A stretch of 49,285 nt of DNA from NCBI GenBank assembly GCA_016278285.1, contig JADQCD010000049.1:1-49285 (forward strand). Reading direction: 5' to 3'. The DNA is from Actibacterium sp. GTDB lineage: Bacteria > Pseudomonadota > Alphaproteobacteria > Rhodobacterales > Rhodobacteraceae. The notes under the pieces are model-generated. The model was not told the DNA's origin. It saw only the letters and a program-made list of their open reading frames with translations, and ran no database searches. Below, in pieces: positions 1 through 8,425 of the stretch (positions are counted from its first letter, which is position 1; every line of letters begins with the position of its first letter). The translations under genes were made by a program, and so were the position numbers.

Positions 1-1
1 G

Positions 2-559
2 GCCGTTTTCGACATCAAGATGCCGCGCATGGACGGCATGGACCTGTTGCAGCGGGTGCGCCAGAAAACCAACATGCCGGTGATCTTCCTGACATCGAAA
101 GATGATGAGATCGACGAGGTTCTGGGCCTGCGCATGGGCGCCGATGATTACGTCAAGAAACCCTTTTCGCAGCGCCTTCTGGTGGAGCGGATCCGCGCAC
201 TTCTGCGCCGGCAGGAGGCCATCGCGTCGGATGACGGGCCGTCGCCCGAGGAAAGCAAGGTAATGGTCCGCGGCGAGCTGACCATGGATCCCCTGCGCCA
301 CGCGGTTGCCTGGAAGGGCAAGGACGTTTCGCTGACCGTGACCGAGTTTCTGCTTCTTCAGGCGCTCGCCCAGCGGCCCGGCTTTGTCAAAAGCCGCGAT
401 CAACTGATGGATGTTGCCTATGACGATCAGGTCTATGTCGACGACCGCACGATCGACAGTCATATCAAGCGGCTGCGCAAGAAGATGCGCCAGTCCGACC
501 CGGAATTCTCGGCGATCGAAACGCTTTATGGCATCGGTTACCGCTATAACGAAGAGTAG
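2..559 (+). CDS. chvI: Response regulator ChvI, 5' end cut by window edge
   Basis: OmpR/PhoB-type response regulator of an envelope- and acid-responsive two-component system. The frame is open to the first base, so the N-terminal ~50 residues are missing. The visible part starts at the phosphoacceptor region [10 protein letters not shown] (its first Asp is the likely phosphorylated residue), followed by the conserved Thr/Ser (FLTSKDDE) and Lys (YVKKPF) of the receiver domain. A winged-helix DNA-binding domain with the typical ending [10 protein letters not shown] follows. The partner kinase chvG lies 34 bp downstream, which with the hprK neighbour identifies the pair as ChvI/ChvG rather than another OmpR-family system. 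Family knowledge: in Rhizobiales and Rhodobacterales this locus usually sits beside pckA and the HPr kinase genes. Confidence 0.93.
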   Translation, partial: AVFDIKMPRMDGMDLLQRVRQKTNMPVIFLTSKDDEIDEVLGLRMGADDYVKKPFSQRLLVERIRALLRRQEAIASDDGPSPEESKVMVRGELTMDPLRHAVAWKGKDVSLTVTEFLLLQALAQRPGFVKSRDQLMDVAYDDQVYVDDRTIDSHIKRLRKKMRQSDPEFSAIETLYGIGYRYNEE

Positions 560-593
560 TAACGAGGCCGCCTGAATATCAACTGACGGATCA

Positions 594-2315
594 ATGCCAT
601 CGCGACCGCCACGGGGGGCTGACTTGCGCGATTCAAGGCCCACATCGGACGGTTTCGTTCTTCTCGGGGAAGACTGGGTTGCCCCGACGCAGACCGATAC
701 CGACTTGTCCGCCCGGCGGCGGAAACGGGGGATCTTTTCCGTCAACCGGTCGCCACTGGCGCGCAAGATCATAATCTTCAACCTGCTGGGGTTGATCATC
801 CTTCTGGCCGGCGTTCTGTATCTTAATCCCGGCCGTGACAGCCTGGTCAAGCAACGCGCATCGGCATTCATCTCGCAAGCGAACCTGGTTGCCGACGTGT
901 TCGAGGCGCGGCTTCCTGCAATCGGCCCGGTGAACCTGGCTTCGGGCGACGGGATCGACGCGCGGGCCGTCATGTCCGGACTGGACCTGCCCCCCGGGGT
1001 GGATCTTTTCGTGTTCGACCCGGCGGCCAGGATGGTCGCCTCGTCCGAAGGGCTTGACCGGCGCGCGCCCGGGCCAGAGGGCAGCGGATCGGAGACGACG
1101 ATCATCACCAATTTCCTCAACCGCGTATGGACAACAATGTCCAGCCTGCTGGGCGCGCCTCCCCAGGCAGAGCGGCTGCCACCCGTCGCGGTGGGCCGGA
1201 AAATGGCGCCGCGCGCGATGACGGGGCAGACCGCCTTCGAAACCGGCCGGGATGCAGCAGGCAACACGATCTTTACCGTGGCCACGCCCATCATGCGCGA
1301 CGATCAGGTCCTGGGCGTCATCACGATGAGTTCGGCCGCCGGAGAGATCGACAGCCTGGTCCGGAGCGAGCGGGAACAGGTGCTTCGGATGTTTGTCGTC
1401 GCCATTCTGGTGTCGGTCGGTCTGTCGCTGGTGCTGGCCGGAACCATCGCGAATCCGCTGTCCGATCTGGCCGCGGCGGCCGAGATCGGCCGCGACAAGA
1501 ACGCCCGCAAGATGAACCCGGGCCGCGTCCGCATTCCGGATCTGACCGCGCGCCCTGACGAGATCGGCCGCCTTTCAGGCGCGTTGCGCGGTATGGTTGC
1601 GGCGCTCTATGACCGGATCGACGCGAACGAACAGTTCGCAGCGGATGTCGCGCATGAGATCAAGAACCCTCTGGCGTCGCTGCGGTCGGCCGTCGGCACG
1701 ATGCATCTGGCAAAGGATGAAACCCAACGCAAGAAACTGCTCGACGTGATCGAGCACGACGTGCGGCGTCTTGATCGCCTGGTCAGCGACATTTCCAGCG
1801 CGTCGCGCCTGGACAGCGAGCTGGTCAAGGAAGAAGAAGACAGTTTCGACCTGGTCACGCTGCTTCGAAACCTTTCGGATCATCTGGGCCAGGAAGCACG
1901 CCAGAAGAAGATCGATTTCATCGCCGACCTGCCACAGCAGCCGGTTGAAATTCAGGGCCTGGAAGCGCGACTCGCACAGGTTTTCGTGAATCTCATCACC
2001 AACGCGATCTCGTTCTGCGAAGAGGGGGACGCGGTTCGACTCTGGGCGCGGAAGCGGGAAAATCGGATTCTGGTCGTGGTGGAGGATACTGGATCAGGCA
2101 TCCCGGAACAGGCCCTTAACAAGATCTTCGAGCGTTTCTATTCCGAACGTCCGGTCGGCCAGTTCGGCGACCATTCCGGTCTGGGTCTGGCCATCTCGAA
2201 GCAGATCGTCGAGGCGCATGGCGGCGTCATCTGGGCAGAAAACATCCGCCCCACCGATGCCGACATCACGTCCGAGCCGCTGGGCGCGCGGTTCGTCGTC
2301 GGCCTTCCATTATGA
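594..2315 (+). CDS. chvG: Sensor histidine kinase ChvG
   Basis: Membrane-bound sensor kinase, 573 residues, that phosphorylates ChvI. A hydrophilic cytoplasmic N-terminus is followed by a membrane segment at about 58-77, a periplasmic sensor region of about 180 residues, a second membrane segment near 264-285 and a HAMP linker. The dimerisation/phosphoacceptor motif VAHEIKNPLASL has its His at about residue 354. The ATPase domain shows the N box (NLITNAISF), G1 (DTGSGIP) and G2 (GLGLAISKQ). The Shine-Dalgarno before ATG 594 is weak (GACGGA). The last bases TTATGACC carry a second ATG out of frame with hprK, so I do not use it as the hprK start. In rhizobia the periplasmic domain is held off by ExoR; no exoR is seen here. 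Confidence 0.95.
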   Translation: MPSRPPRGADLRDSRPTSDGFVLLGEDWVAPTQTDTDLSARRRKRGIFSVNRSPLARKIIIFNLLGLIILLAGVLYLNPGRDSLVKQRASAFISQANLVADVFEARLPAIGPVNLASGDGIDARAVMSGLDLPPGVDLFVFDPAARMVASSEGLDRRAPGPEGSGSETTIITNFLNRVWTTMSSLLGAPPQAERLPPVAVGRKMAPRAMTGQTAFETGRDAAGNTIFTVATPIMRDDQVLGVITMSSAAGEIDSLVRSEREQVLRMFVVAILVSVGLSLVLAGTIANPLSDLAAAAEIGRDKNARKMNPGRVRIPDLTARPDEIGRLSGALRGMVAALYDRIDANEQFAADVAHEIKNPLASLRSAVGTMHLAKDETQRKKLLDVIEHDVRRLDRLVSDISSASRLDSELVKEEEDSFDLVTLLRNLSDHLGQEARQKKIDFIADLPQQPVEIQGLEARLAQVFVNLITNAISFCEEGDAVRLWARKRENRILVVVEDTGSGIPEQALNKIFERFYSERPVGQFGDHSGLGLAISKQIVEAHGGVIWAENIRPTDADITSEPLGARFVVGLPL

Positions 2316-2340
2316 CCGGGGCGGCCCGAATCGCGCATCC

Positions 2341-2769
2341 ATGACCGCCGGATCGGAACAGATCCTTCATGCGAGCTGCGTCGCGGTAAGCGGCCGCGCG
2401 GCCCTTGTCCTGGGCGCCTCGGGCAGCGGCAAGTCGGCCTTGGCGCTGGAGTTGATGGCACTTGGCGCAACGCTGGTGGCCGATGACCGGACCCGGCTGC
2501 AACTGATCCGAGGCATCCCGCATGCCTCGGCCCCGGACAGCATCCGGGGCATGATCGAGGCCCGCGGCGTCGGCCTGCTGCGGGCCGAGATGCTGGAAAA
2601 CGCGCCTGTCACGCTGGTCGTCGACCTGGACCGCAACGAAAGGGACCGTTTGCCACATAATCATGAGATCCGGCTTCTCGGATGCGCCCTTCCCTTGCTT
2701 CACAAATCCGAATATGGGCATTTTCCAGCTGCGATAATGCAATATCTGAAAGGCGGCACGGCCAGTTGA
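2341..2769 (+). CDS. hprK: HPr kinase/phosphorylase, short alphaproteobacterial form
   Basis: ATP-dependent kinase that modifies Ser46 of HPr. Only the C-terminal catalytic domain is present (142 residues, against about 310 in Firmicutes), which is the normal alphaproteobacterial form. The P-loop GASGSGKS lies at residues 25-32 and the HprK signature appears as [13 protein letters not shown] chose ATG 2341 because it is the in-frame Met just ahead of the conserved start of the domain ([11 protein letters not shown]); the frame remains open upstream inside chvG. The gene lies 25 bp after chvG and 19 bp before rapZ, so co-transcription with both is likely. Its target HPr, with an intact Ser46, is encoded about 1.3 kb downstream. 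Confidence 0.93.
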   Translation: MTAGSEQILHASCVAVSGRAALVLGASGSGKSALALELMALGATLVADDRTRLQLIRGIPHASAPDSIRGMIEARGVGLLRAEMLENAPVTLVVDLDRNERDRLPHNHEIRLLGCALPLLHKSEYGHFPAAIMQYLKGGTAS

Positions 2770-2788
2770 TGAAGGAAGGAATGCCATC

Positions 2789-3712
2789 ATGCCCCTGACC
2801 GGGGAGCATCCCGAAGCCGGCGATTTGCGCCTGGTCCTGGTGACCGGCCCCTCCGGTGCGGGACGCTCGACCGCACTGAACGCCTTCGAGGATCTCGGCT
2901 ATGAGGCGATCGACAACCTTCCGATATCCCTGATCCCGCGCCTGCTGTCCCGGCCGGCCCCGGAGGGGCCTCTGGTGCTCGGGGTGGACACCCGGAACCG
3001 CGAGTTCAGTTCGACCGGCCTGGCCGAGTTGTTCGCGCAACTCAAGCATGACCCGCGCGTGCAAGCCGAGATCCTTTACATCGATTGCTCCGCCCCCGTC
3101 TTGCTGCGCCGGTTCTCGGAAACCCGGCGCCGCCACCCCATGGCCCCGGCGGAAAGCCCCGAACGCGGAATCGCGCTGGAGCTGGATCTTCTGACGCCAA
3201 TTCGCGCCCTTGCCGACGCCCTTATCGACAGCACCGAGATGACCCCCCACGACCTGCGCGCGGAAATCGCAACCCAGTTCGATCGCAGCGGCGGCGCACG
3301 GCTGGCGGTTTCGATCCATTCATTTTCCTACAAGCGGGGCATCCCGCGCGGGGCCGACATGGTGTTCGACTGCCGCTTCCTGCAGAACCCGTATTGGCAG
3401 GACAGCCTGCGCCACCTGGACGGAACCGCGCCCGGCGTGGCGGCCTATGTGGCACGCGATCCGTTGTTCGACGAATTTTTCGCGAAGATCCTGGATCTGC
3501 TTCTGTTGTTGCTGCCGGCCTATACCGACGAAGGCAAATCCCACCTGTCTATCGCCCTGGGCTGCACCGGTGGACAGCATCGATCGGTCGTCGTGGCCGA
3601 AAAACTGGCCGATGCGCTTGCAGCGACAGGATGGCGGGTGTCTAAAAGACATCGAGAGCTTGAACGAAAAGCCCGCATCGACGGGACCAACCTGATGGGG
3701 AAGACTGCGTGA
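2789..3712 (+). CDS. rapZ: RapZ-family nucleotide-binding protein (YvcJ/YhbJ)
   Basis: P-loop protein of the RapZ/YvcJ family, 307 residues, the usual length. The Walker A motif GPSGAGRS is at residues 20-27 and the family signature [10 protein letters not shown] near 257-266. In Enterobacteria RapZ guides RNase E to the small RNA GlmZ. In Alphaproteobacteria the role is not the same RNA circuit and is not settled, but the gene is constantly linked to the regulatory phosphotransferase genes, as here. The stop codon overlaps the GTG start of the EIIA gene (GTGA), indicating translational coupling. Identity is sure; function in this organism is inferred only from linkage. Confidence 0.93.
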   Translation: MPLTGEHPEAGDLRLVLVTGPSGAGRSTALNAFEDLGYEAIDNLPISLIPRLLSRPAPEGPLVLGVDTRNREFSSTGLAELFAQLKHDPRVQAEILYIDCSAPVLLRRFSETRRRHPMAPAESPERGIALELDLLTPIRALADALIDSTEMTPHDLRAEIATQFDRSGGARLAVSIHSFSYKRGIPRGADMVFDCRFLQNPYWQDSLRHLDGTAPGVAAYVARDPLFDEFFAKILDLLLLLLPAYTDEGKSHLSIALGCTGGQHRSVVVAEKLADALAATGWRVSKRHRELERKARIDGTNLMGKTA

Positions 3713-4101
3713 TCGGCATTGTGATCGTGGCGCATGGCGGGCTTGCCCGGGAATATCTGGCAGCGGTCGAGCATGTGGTCGGCAAGCAACAGGGAATCCG
3801 TGCAATCTCGATCGCGCCCGACCACAACCGTGGCGCCAAACAGGCCGAGATCGCTGTTGCGGCGGATGAGGTCGATGACGGCAGCGGTGTTGTCGTTGTT
3901 ACCGACATGTTCGGCGGTTCGCCCTCCAACCTGTCGCTTCGGGCCTGCGACCGGCCCAATCGCAAGATCCTTTACGGCGCCAACCTGCCGATGCTGATTA
4001 AACTCGCGAAATCGCGCCGGATGCCGATGGCGGATGCCGTCGCGGGCGCGCTCGATGCAGGGCGGAAATACATCAACTGCTTCGACGGGCAACCGGGCTG
4101 A
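3709..4101 (+). CDS. PTS sugar transporter subunit IIA (mannose family, regulatory)
   Basis: Small EIIA-Man type phosphocarrier of 130 residues. His9 in [10 protein letters not shown] is the expected phosphorylation site, and [13 protein letters not shown] is the family's second conserved block. It starts at GTG 3709 overlapping the rapZ stop. No EIIB or EIIC membrane permease is near, so this is most likely the regulatory EIIA of the incomplete phosphotransferase system of Alphaproteobacteria, passing phosphate from EI via HPr to adjust regulators rather than to import sugar. Possible links to ChvI/ChvG or carbon control are inference from gene order. Confidence 0.92.
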   Translation: MIGIVIVAHGGLAREYLAAVEHVVGKQQGIRAISIAPDHNRGAKQAEIAVAADEVDDGSGVVVVTDMFGGSPSNLSLRACDRPNRKILYGANLPMLIKLAKSRRMPMADAVAGALDAGRKYINCFDGQPG

Positions 4102-4120
4102 ACCCGTCGCGGGGCGCAAC

Positions 4121-4390
4121 ATGGCAATCATTCACCTGAACATCATCAACGAGAAGGGCCTGCATGCCCGCGCCTCGGCCAGGTTCGTCGAAACCGTCGA
4201 GGCGCATGACGCTCGGGCCGAGGTCCGCCGCGACGGCCTGTCCGCCTCGGGCGACTCAATCATGGGGCTTTTGATGTTGGCAGCCTCCAGGGGAACGACT
4301 ATTGAGGTCGAAACGAGCGGGCCAGACGCCGAGAAACTGGCCGCCGCCTTGAAAACCCTTGTCGCGGGTCGCTTCGGCGAAGATTACTGA
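4121..4390 (+). CDS. ptsH: Phosphocarrier protein HPr
   Basis: HPr, 89 residues from ATG 4121. The catalytic His15 is in the motif GLHARAS, and the regulatory serine in SASGDSIMGLL falls exactly at position 46, the site modified by HPr kinase. It lies 19 bp after the EIIA gene. Because hprK is in the same cluster, HPr here can be set both by EI-dependent phosphorylation on His15 and by ATP-dependent phosphorylation on Ser46. EI (ptsP or ptsI) is not in the window. The frame is open further upstream, but residues before ATG 4121 do not belong to the fold. Confidence 0.95.
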   Translation: MAIIHLNIINEKGLHARASARFVETVEAHDARAEVRRDGLSASGDSIMGLLMLAASRGTTIEVETSGPDAEKLAAALKTLVAGRFGEDY

Positions 4391-4427
4391 GCGGGGCGGC
4401 CCGGCCGTGTTGGAGGGACGGAAACCC

Positions 4428-5294
4428 TTGGTCGAAAGCTATCAGGACGGCGCGCCCCGGCTGGACGAGTCGAACCGCTATGACAAGCGGAAACTGTCCT
4501 ATGCGACGACCTTCACAAACCCGGTTCAGAGCGCGGTGATCCGCACGATGGAATGGATGACCGGCAAGGTGACGCTTCTGCGGCTGATCCGGCAGTACGA
4601 GAACGCCGGGCGCGTGCATGGACAGGAATTCTGGCGCACCGCGCTGCGCATTCTCGACATCCCCGTGATCACGCCGCCCGAACAGTCCGACCGTATCCCC
4701 CGCGAAGGACCGCTCGTGATTGTGGCGAACCATCCGCATGGCCTGGTCGACGGAATGATCCTCGCCGAACTGGTCGGCCGGGTTCGGCGCGACTACAAAA
4801 TCCTGATCCGCTCACTTCTGACCGGGGCCGGTGAAATCGAACCTTTCGTGATCCCCGTGCCCTTTCCGCACGAAAAGGACGCACGCGCCCAGAACCTGCA
4901 GATGCGTCGCCAGGCAATGGAACAGCTCAGACAGGGAGGCGTCGTGATCCTGTTCCCGTCCGGGTCGGTCGCGTCCAGCGCATCATGGTTCGGTCTCGCG
5001 ATCGAGGCGGAATGGAGCGCCTTCACCGCCAAGATGGTTCAGAAATCCGGCGCAGTCGTGGTGCCTGTCCGGTTCCGCGGCCAGAACTCGCGCGCCTACC
5101 AGATCGCAAACCGGCTGTCGGCGACGTTGCGCCAGGGGTTGCTCATCCACGAGGTCGTGCACGCAAGACACAAGCCGCAGGCGCCGATCGTGGGTCATCC
5201 CATCCCGCGAAACGAGATCGAGACCTGGGCTGGAAACCCGCGTGGGTTTGTCGCCTGGCTGCGCGCCCACACCCTGGCTCTGACTGACAGCTGA
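4428..5294 (+). CDS. Lysophospholipid acyltransferase-family protein
   Basis: Predicted acyl-CoA/ACP-dependent acyltransferase of the PlsC-like superfamily, about 288 residues. The catalytic block reads VANHPHGLVDGMIL, the His-Asp motif in the NHPxGxxDG form seen in OlsA/hemolysin-like acyltransferases rather than classic HX4D. FPSGSVA is the expected phosphate-binding block, and hydrophobic stretches fit membrane association. The start is uncertain: the frame is open from TTG 4359 inside ptsH and has a GTG at 4407. I chose TTG 4428 because GGAGGG at 4412-4417 is a strong ribosome-binding site ten bases before it. Close linkage to ptsH is common in Rhodobacterales. The substrate (phosphatidic acid, ornithine lipid or other) cannot be read from the sequence. 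Confidence 0.78.
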   Translation: MVESYQDGAPRLDESNRYDKRKLSYATTFTNPVQSAVIRTMEWMTGKVTLLRLIRQYENAGRVHGQEFWRTALRILDIPVITPPEQSDRIPREGPLVIVANHPHGLVDGMILAELVGRVRRDYKILIRSLLTGAGEIEPFVIPVPFPHEKDARAQNLQMRRQAMEQLRQGGVVILFPSGSVASSASWFGLAIEAEWSAFTAKMVQKSGAVVVPVRFRGQNSRAYQIANRLSATLRQGLLIHEVVHARHKPQAPIVGHPIPRNEIETWAGNPRGFVAWLRAHTLALTDS

Positions 5295-5321
5295 GTGGCC
5301 GGCACGGATCAAATCCGGCTC

Positions 5322-6197
5322 TCAGCGCGTCGGCACCGGGGTTTCTCCGCGATAGTCATAAAACCCCCGATCGGTCTTGCGGCCCAACCAGCCTGCCTCG
5401 ACATATTTCACCAGCAACGGGCATGGTCGATACTTTGTATCCGCCAGCCCGTCATGCAGGACGTTCATGATGGCCAGGCATGTGTCCAGGCCGATGAAAT
5501 CGGCCAGTTCCAGCGGCCCCATCGGGTGGTTGGCCCCAAGCTTCATCGACTCGTCGATCGAGGTGACACGGCCCACACCTTCGTAAAGGGTGTAGACGGC
5601 CTCGTTGATCATCGGCATCAGGATGCGGTTGACGATGAAAGCCGGAAAATCTTCTGCGCTGGCAGCGGTCTTTCCCAGCTTGTTGACGACCTGAAGGCAG
5701 GCGCTGAAGGTCGCCTCGTCAGTGGCGATGCCGCGGATCAGCTCGACCAGTTGCATCACCGGAACCGGGTTCATGAAATGGAACCCCATGAACTTTTCCG
5801 GACGATCAGTCCGGCTGGCCAGCCGCGTGATCGAGATCGATGAGGTATTCGAGGTCAGAATCGTCTCGGGCTTCAGATGCGGCAGCAGGTCTTCGAAGAT
5901 CGCCTGCTTGACGGTCTCTCGTTCGGTCGCAGCCTCGATGATCAGGTCACACTGCCCCAGATCCGACAGCTTCAGCGTCGTCCGGATCCGGCCCAGGGCG
6001 GCTTGCTTTTCGTCGGCGGAAATACGGTCGCGGCTCACCTGGCGTTCCAGGTTGCGGTCGATCAGGTTCAACGCACGGGTCAGGTTTTCCTGCGACACGT
6101 CGGTCAGCAGCACATCATACTCCGCCAGCGCCATCACATGCGCGATGCCGTTGCCCATCTGACCTGCACCGACCACGCCCACCGATCTGATTTCCAT
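5322..6197 (-). CDS. 3-hydroxybutyryl-CoA / 3-hydroxyacyl-CoA dehydrogenase
   Basis: NAD-dependent 3-hydroxyacyl-CoA dehydrogenase, 291 residues, interconverting 3-hydroxyacyl-CoA and 3-oxoacyl-CoA in fatty-acid or polyhydroxyalkanoate metabolism. The Rossmann motif GAGQMG is at residues 10-15. The catalytic-domain signature FHFMNPVPVMQLVELI and the C-terminal block NHPMGPLELADFIGLD are intact. I chose ATG 6197 over the longer frame (start 6230) because AAGAGGA precedes it at the right distance and MEIRSVGVVGAG is the usual beginning. It is convergent with the acyltransferase gene (27-bp gap) and divergent from the DUF6473-like gene. Names such as hbdA, mmgB and paaH are all used for this family, so no symbol is assigned. 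Confidence 0.93.
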   Translation of the reverse strand: MEIRSVGVVGAGQMGNGIAHVMALAEYDVLLTDVSQENLTRALNLIDRNLERQVSRDRISADEKQAALGRIRTTLKLSDLGQCDLIIEAATERETVKQAIFEDLLPHLKPETILTSNTSSISITRLASRTDRPEKFMGFHFMNPVPVMQLVELIRGIATDEATFSACLQVVNKLGKTAASAEDFPAFIVNRILMPMINEAVYTLYEGVGRVTSIDESMKLGANHPMGPLELADFIGLDTCLAIMNVLHDGLADTKYRPCPLLVKYVEAGWLGRKTDRGFYDYRGETPVPTR

Positions 6198-6232
6198 GAC
6201 AGTCCTCTTACCCGCATTCGCGCAGACCATAT

Positions 6233-6251
6233 GCCCGCCGTCCCGGCGGGC
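6233..6251 (-). other. GC-rich hairpin in the leader of the hydroxyacyl-CoA dehydrogenase gene
   Basis: A perfect 8-bp inverted repeat, GCCCGCCG-TCC-CGGCGGGC, with a 3-base loop, lies 36 bases before the dehydrogenase ATG. No T-run follows on either strand, so it is not a simple intrinsic terminator. It could be an mRNA leader structure or an operator. The rest of the 168-bp divergent region shows no promoter I would commit to. Confidence 0.4.
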
Positions 6252-6365
6252 GCAAGCCCGAACACCCCGAACAATTCGAGACGAATACGCGGTTTAGCTC
6301 TTTGGAAACATGCTCAGCGCAATCTTGTCACGGGTGAGTCGAAAACAGTGTGAGTGGGTGGAAAG

Positions 6366-7184
6366 ATGTATGAAAATCCCGGCGAGGGGTCCCTCGATTA
6401 TTCCGTGTGCCGCTACGGTCGGTCCAAGCTTCTGTTCCGCGGGCCGAAGCGCGCGCTGGACGCGCCATATTGCGCCATCATGGGCGGCACCGAAACCTAT
6501 GGAAAGTTCATCGAAACGCCGTTCCCGGCGATTCTGGAACAACAGACAGGGCACATGGTGGTCAATCTGGGATGTGTGAATGCCGGAATTGACGCGTTCG
6601 TGCACGATCCGTCCATCCTGGACATTTGCGCCGGGGCCAGGGTCGCCGTGGTTAAAACATTGGGCGCACAGAACCTGAGCAACCGGTTCTTCACGGTCCA
6701 CCCCCGGCGCAACGATCGGTTTGTGCGGGCATCGAAGATGATGAAGGCAATCTATCCCGAGGTGGATTTTACCGAGTTCCACTTCACGCGGCACATGCTC
6801 GTCAGCCTTCGCGACACTTCGGCCGAACGGTTCGCGCTGGTCGAACATGAGTTGAAGACAGCCTGGATCGCCCGAATGTCGGCGCTGGCCCGCGGTATCC
6901 CGGGCGAAACCGTGCTTCTGCACGTCACGTCCCCGCCGCGGGGGGGCGAGGGCGATCTTGGCCCCGAGCCGCTGTTCATCGATGACGACATGGTTGCACA
7001 GGCCGGCGCGGACTATGACCGGGTGGTGCGGATCGTGCCCTCGGATGCGGCGCTGGCCAAGGGAACCGACGGGATGATCTTCGCCCCGCTGGATGCCCCC
7101 GTGGCGTGCCGGATGGCCGGTCCGGCCATCCATCGGGAAGTGGCCGAGGCCCTCGATCCGGTCGTGACCGCCCTTATGGGGTAA
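6366..7184 (+). CDS. DUF6473-like protein of unknown function
   Basis: A 272-residue soluble protein with no signal peptide or membrane segment. Recognisable blocks are LDYSVCRYGRSKLLFRGP near the N-terminus, then MGGTETYGKF, VNLGCVNAGIDAF and GETVLLHVTSPP. I recall this layout from a Rhodobacterales-restricted family catalogued as DUF6473. The Gly-Cys-Val-Asn-Ala-Gly block and the C-terminal arrangement suggest an alpha/beta fold of the SGNH-hydrolase kind, but that is only a guess. The start may be ATG 6366 or in-frame GTG 6354; GGTGGAAAG precedes the ATG very closely. It stands alone: divergent from the dehydrogenase and convergent with recF. Confidence 0.72.
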   Translation: MYENPGEGSLDYSVCRYGRSKLLFRGPKRALDAPYCAIMGGTETYGKFIETPFPAILEQQTGHMVVNLGCVNAGIDAFVHDPSILDICAGARVAVVKTLGAQNLSNRFFTVHPRRNDRFVRASKMMKAIYPEVDFTEFHFTRHMLVSLRDTSAERFALVEHELKTAWIARMSALARGIPGETVLLHVTSPPRGGEGDLGPEPLFIDDDMVAQAGADYDRVVRIVPSDAALAKGTDGMIFAPLDAPVACRMAGPAIHREVAEALDPVVTALMG

Positions 7185-7295
7185 TTCGCCGAACGTGGGA
7201 CGATCGACCGGCCCTGATCGGAATTTGCGGTGCAAGGTGATCGGCGGCACCTGCCACTTTCGTCTTTCGCGCAAGGAGCCGCCGACGTCCCGCGA

Positions 7296-8411
7296 TCACG
7301 GCGCATCGCGCTCTGCGGTTCGACTGATGCCGTTTTCTTCCGTGACTTCGACATATTGCGCGCGAACGCCCAACGCCCGGAAAAGGCCGGCATCGGTGCC
7401 GGTCATGAAGGCCTGGGCCCCCAGCACGCATATCTCGTCGTAAAGCGCAGCACGCCGCGCGGCATCAAGATGCGCCGCCACCTCATCCAGCAGCAGAATC
7501 GGCGGCGCGCCGAAATCCTGCGCAAGGGCGCGGGCATTGGCCAGGATCAGTGAGATCAGCAACGCCTTCTGTTCGCCCGTGGAACATTGCCGCGCCGCAA
7601 TTCCCTTCGCGGCAAAGACCGCGTCCAGATCGGCGCGATGCGGTCCGATCAAGGTGCGACCGGCCGCCAGATCCCGCTGCCGCCCCCGGGCCAATGCCGC
7701 GGCAAAAGCCGGCGCATCGCCACCCAAATCGGCATCTTCCGGTCCGATGATCGTCAATTCGGCGGCGGGAAAGGCCGTCTCGGCTCTATCCTGTGCCTCG
7801 GCGATCCGCAACAGGGCTGCCACACGGTTCGCATGAATCGCCGCCCCGGTTTGCGCCATTTGCGCCTCCAGCGCGCCATACCAGGTCGCATCGCGCACCT
7901 GATCCTTCAACAACCGGTTGCGCTCTCGCATTGCCTTTTCATAGCTCAGCACGGCCTCGGCATGGGACGGCGTGAAACTCATCACCATGCGGTCAAGAAA
8001 GCGCCGCCGCCCCTCGGCCGCTTCGATCCACAACCGATCCATGGATGGCACCAGCCACAGAACCCGCGCGACCGTCCCCAAGGCAACCTGCGGCACCGCC
8101 TTGCCATTCATACGCACCTGGCGCGGATCGCCGCCTTCGGACCACGTGTCGATCTCGTGCAGGTCGTTCAGGCGGCGCAGCACCGCGCCAACCTTCCAGC
8201 CCACCGCCTCGGGCCGGCGGGCAAGCTCATCGCTGGCCGCCCGGCGCAGGCCACGTCCGGGCGACAACAGCGATATTGCCTCCAACACATTGGTCTTCCC
8301 TGCCCCGTTCGGACCGAAAATCGCCACCGGGCGCCCATCCAGCGCCAAACGGGCCGACAGGTGCGATCGGAAATGGGACAGGCGCAGATCGGACAATGCC
8401 AGCCCTGTCAT
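7296..8411 (-). CDS. recF: DNA replication and repair protein RecF
   Basis: SMC-like ATPase that helps load RecA at single-strand gaps, 371 residues, normal length. Walker A GPNGAGKT is at residues 33-40 (IFGPNGAGKTNVLEAIS), the ABC-type signature lies in CSTGEQKALLISLI and Walker B is ILLLDEVAAHLD. It is third in the order dnaA-dnaN-recF, 67 bp after dnaN. The usual next gene, gyrB, is not here; recF instead runs into the convergent DUF6473-like gene across a 111-bp gap without a clear terminator. The leader contains a GC-rich repeat and a five-codon mini-ORF whose stop overlaps the recF ATG (see separate entries). Confidence 0.96.
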   Translation of the reverse strand: MTGLALSDLRLSHFRSHLSARLALDGRPVAIFGPNGAGKTNVLEAISLLSPGRGLRRAASDELARRPEAVGWKVGAVLRRLNDLHEIDTWSEGGDPRQVRMNGKAVPQVALGTVARVLWLVPSMDRLWIEAAEGRRRFLDRMVMSFTPSHAEAVLSYEKAMRERNRLLKDQVRDATWYGALEAQMAQTGAAIHANRVAALLRIAEAQDRAETAFPAAELTIIGPEDADLGGDAPAFAAALARGRQRDLAAGRTLIGPHRADLDAVFAAKGIAARQCSTGEQKALLISLILANARALAQDFGAPPILLLDEVAAHLDAARRAALYDEICVLGAQAFMTGTDAGLFRALGVRAQYVEVTEENGISRTAERDAP

Positions 8412-8425
8412 GCCCGGACCTTCAT
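8408..8425 (-). other. Possible five-codon leader ORF overlapping the recF start
   Basis: On the minus strand ATG AAG GTC CGG GCA TGA ends so that its TGA overlaps the recF ATG (ATGA). This could couple recF translation to ribosomes arriving at the leader. A GGAG lies about 15 bases before it, which is far for a ribosome-binding site. It may be chance. Confidence 0.25.

Noticed and set aside
7185-7295. Bidirectional terminator between the DUF6473-like gene and recF
   Set aside because: CGGCGGC and GCCGCCG can pair, but only across a loop of more than 30 bases and without a T-run.
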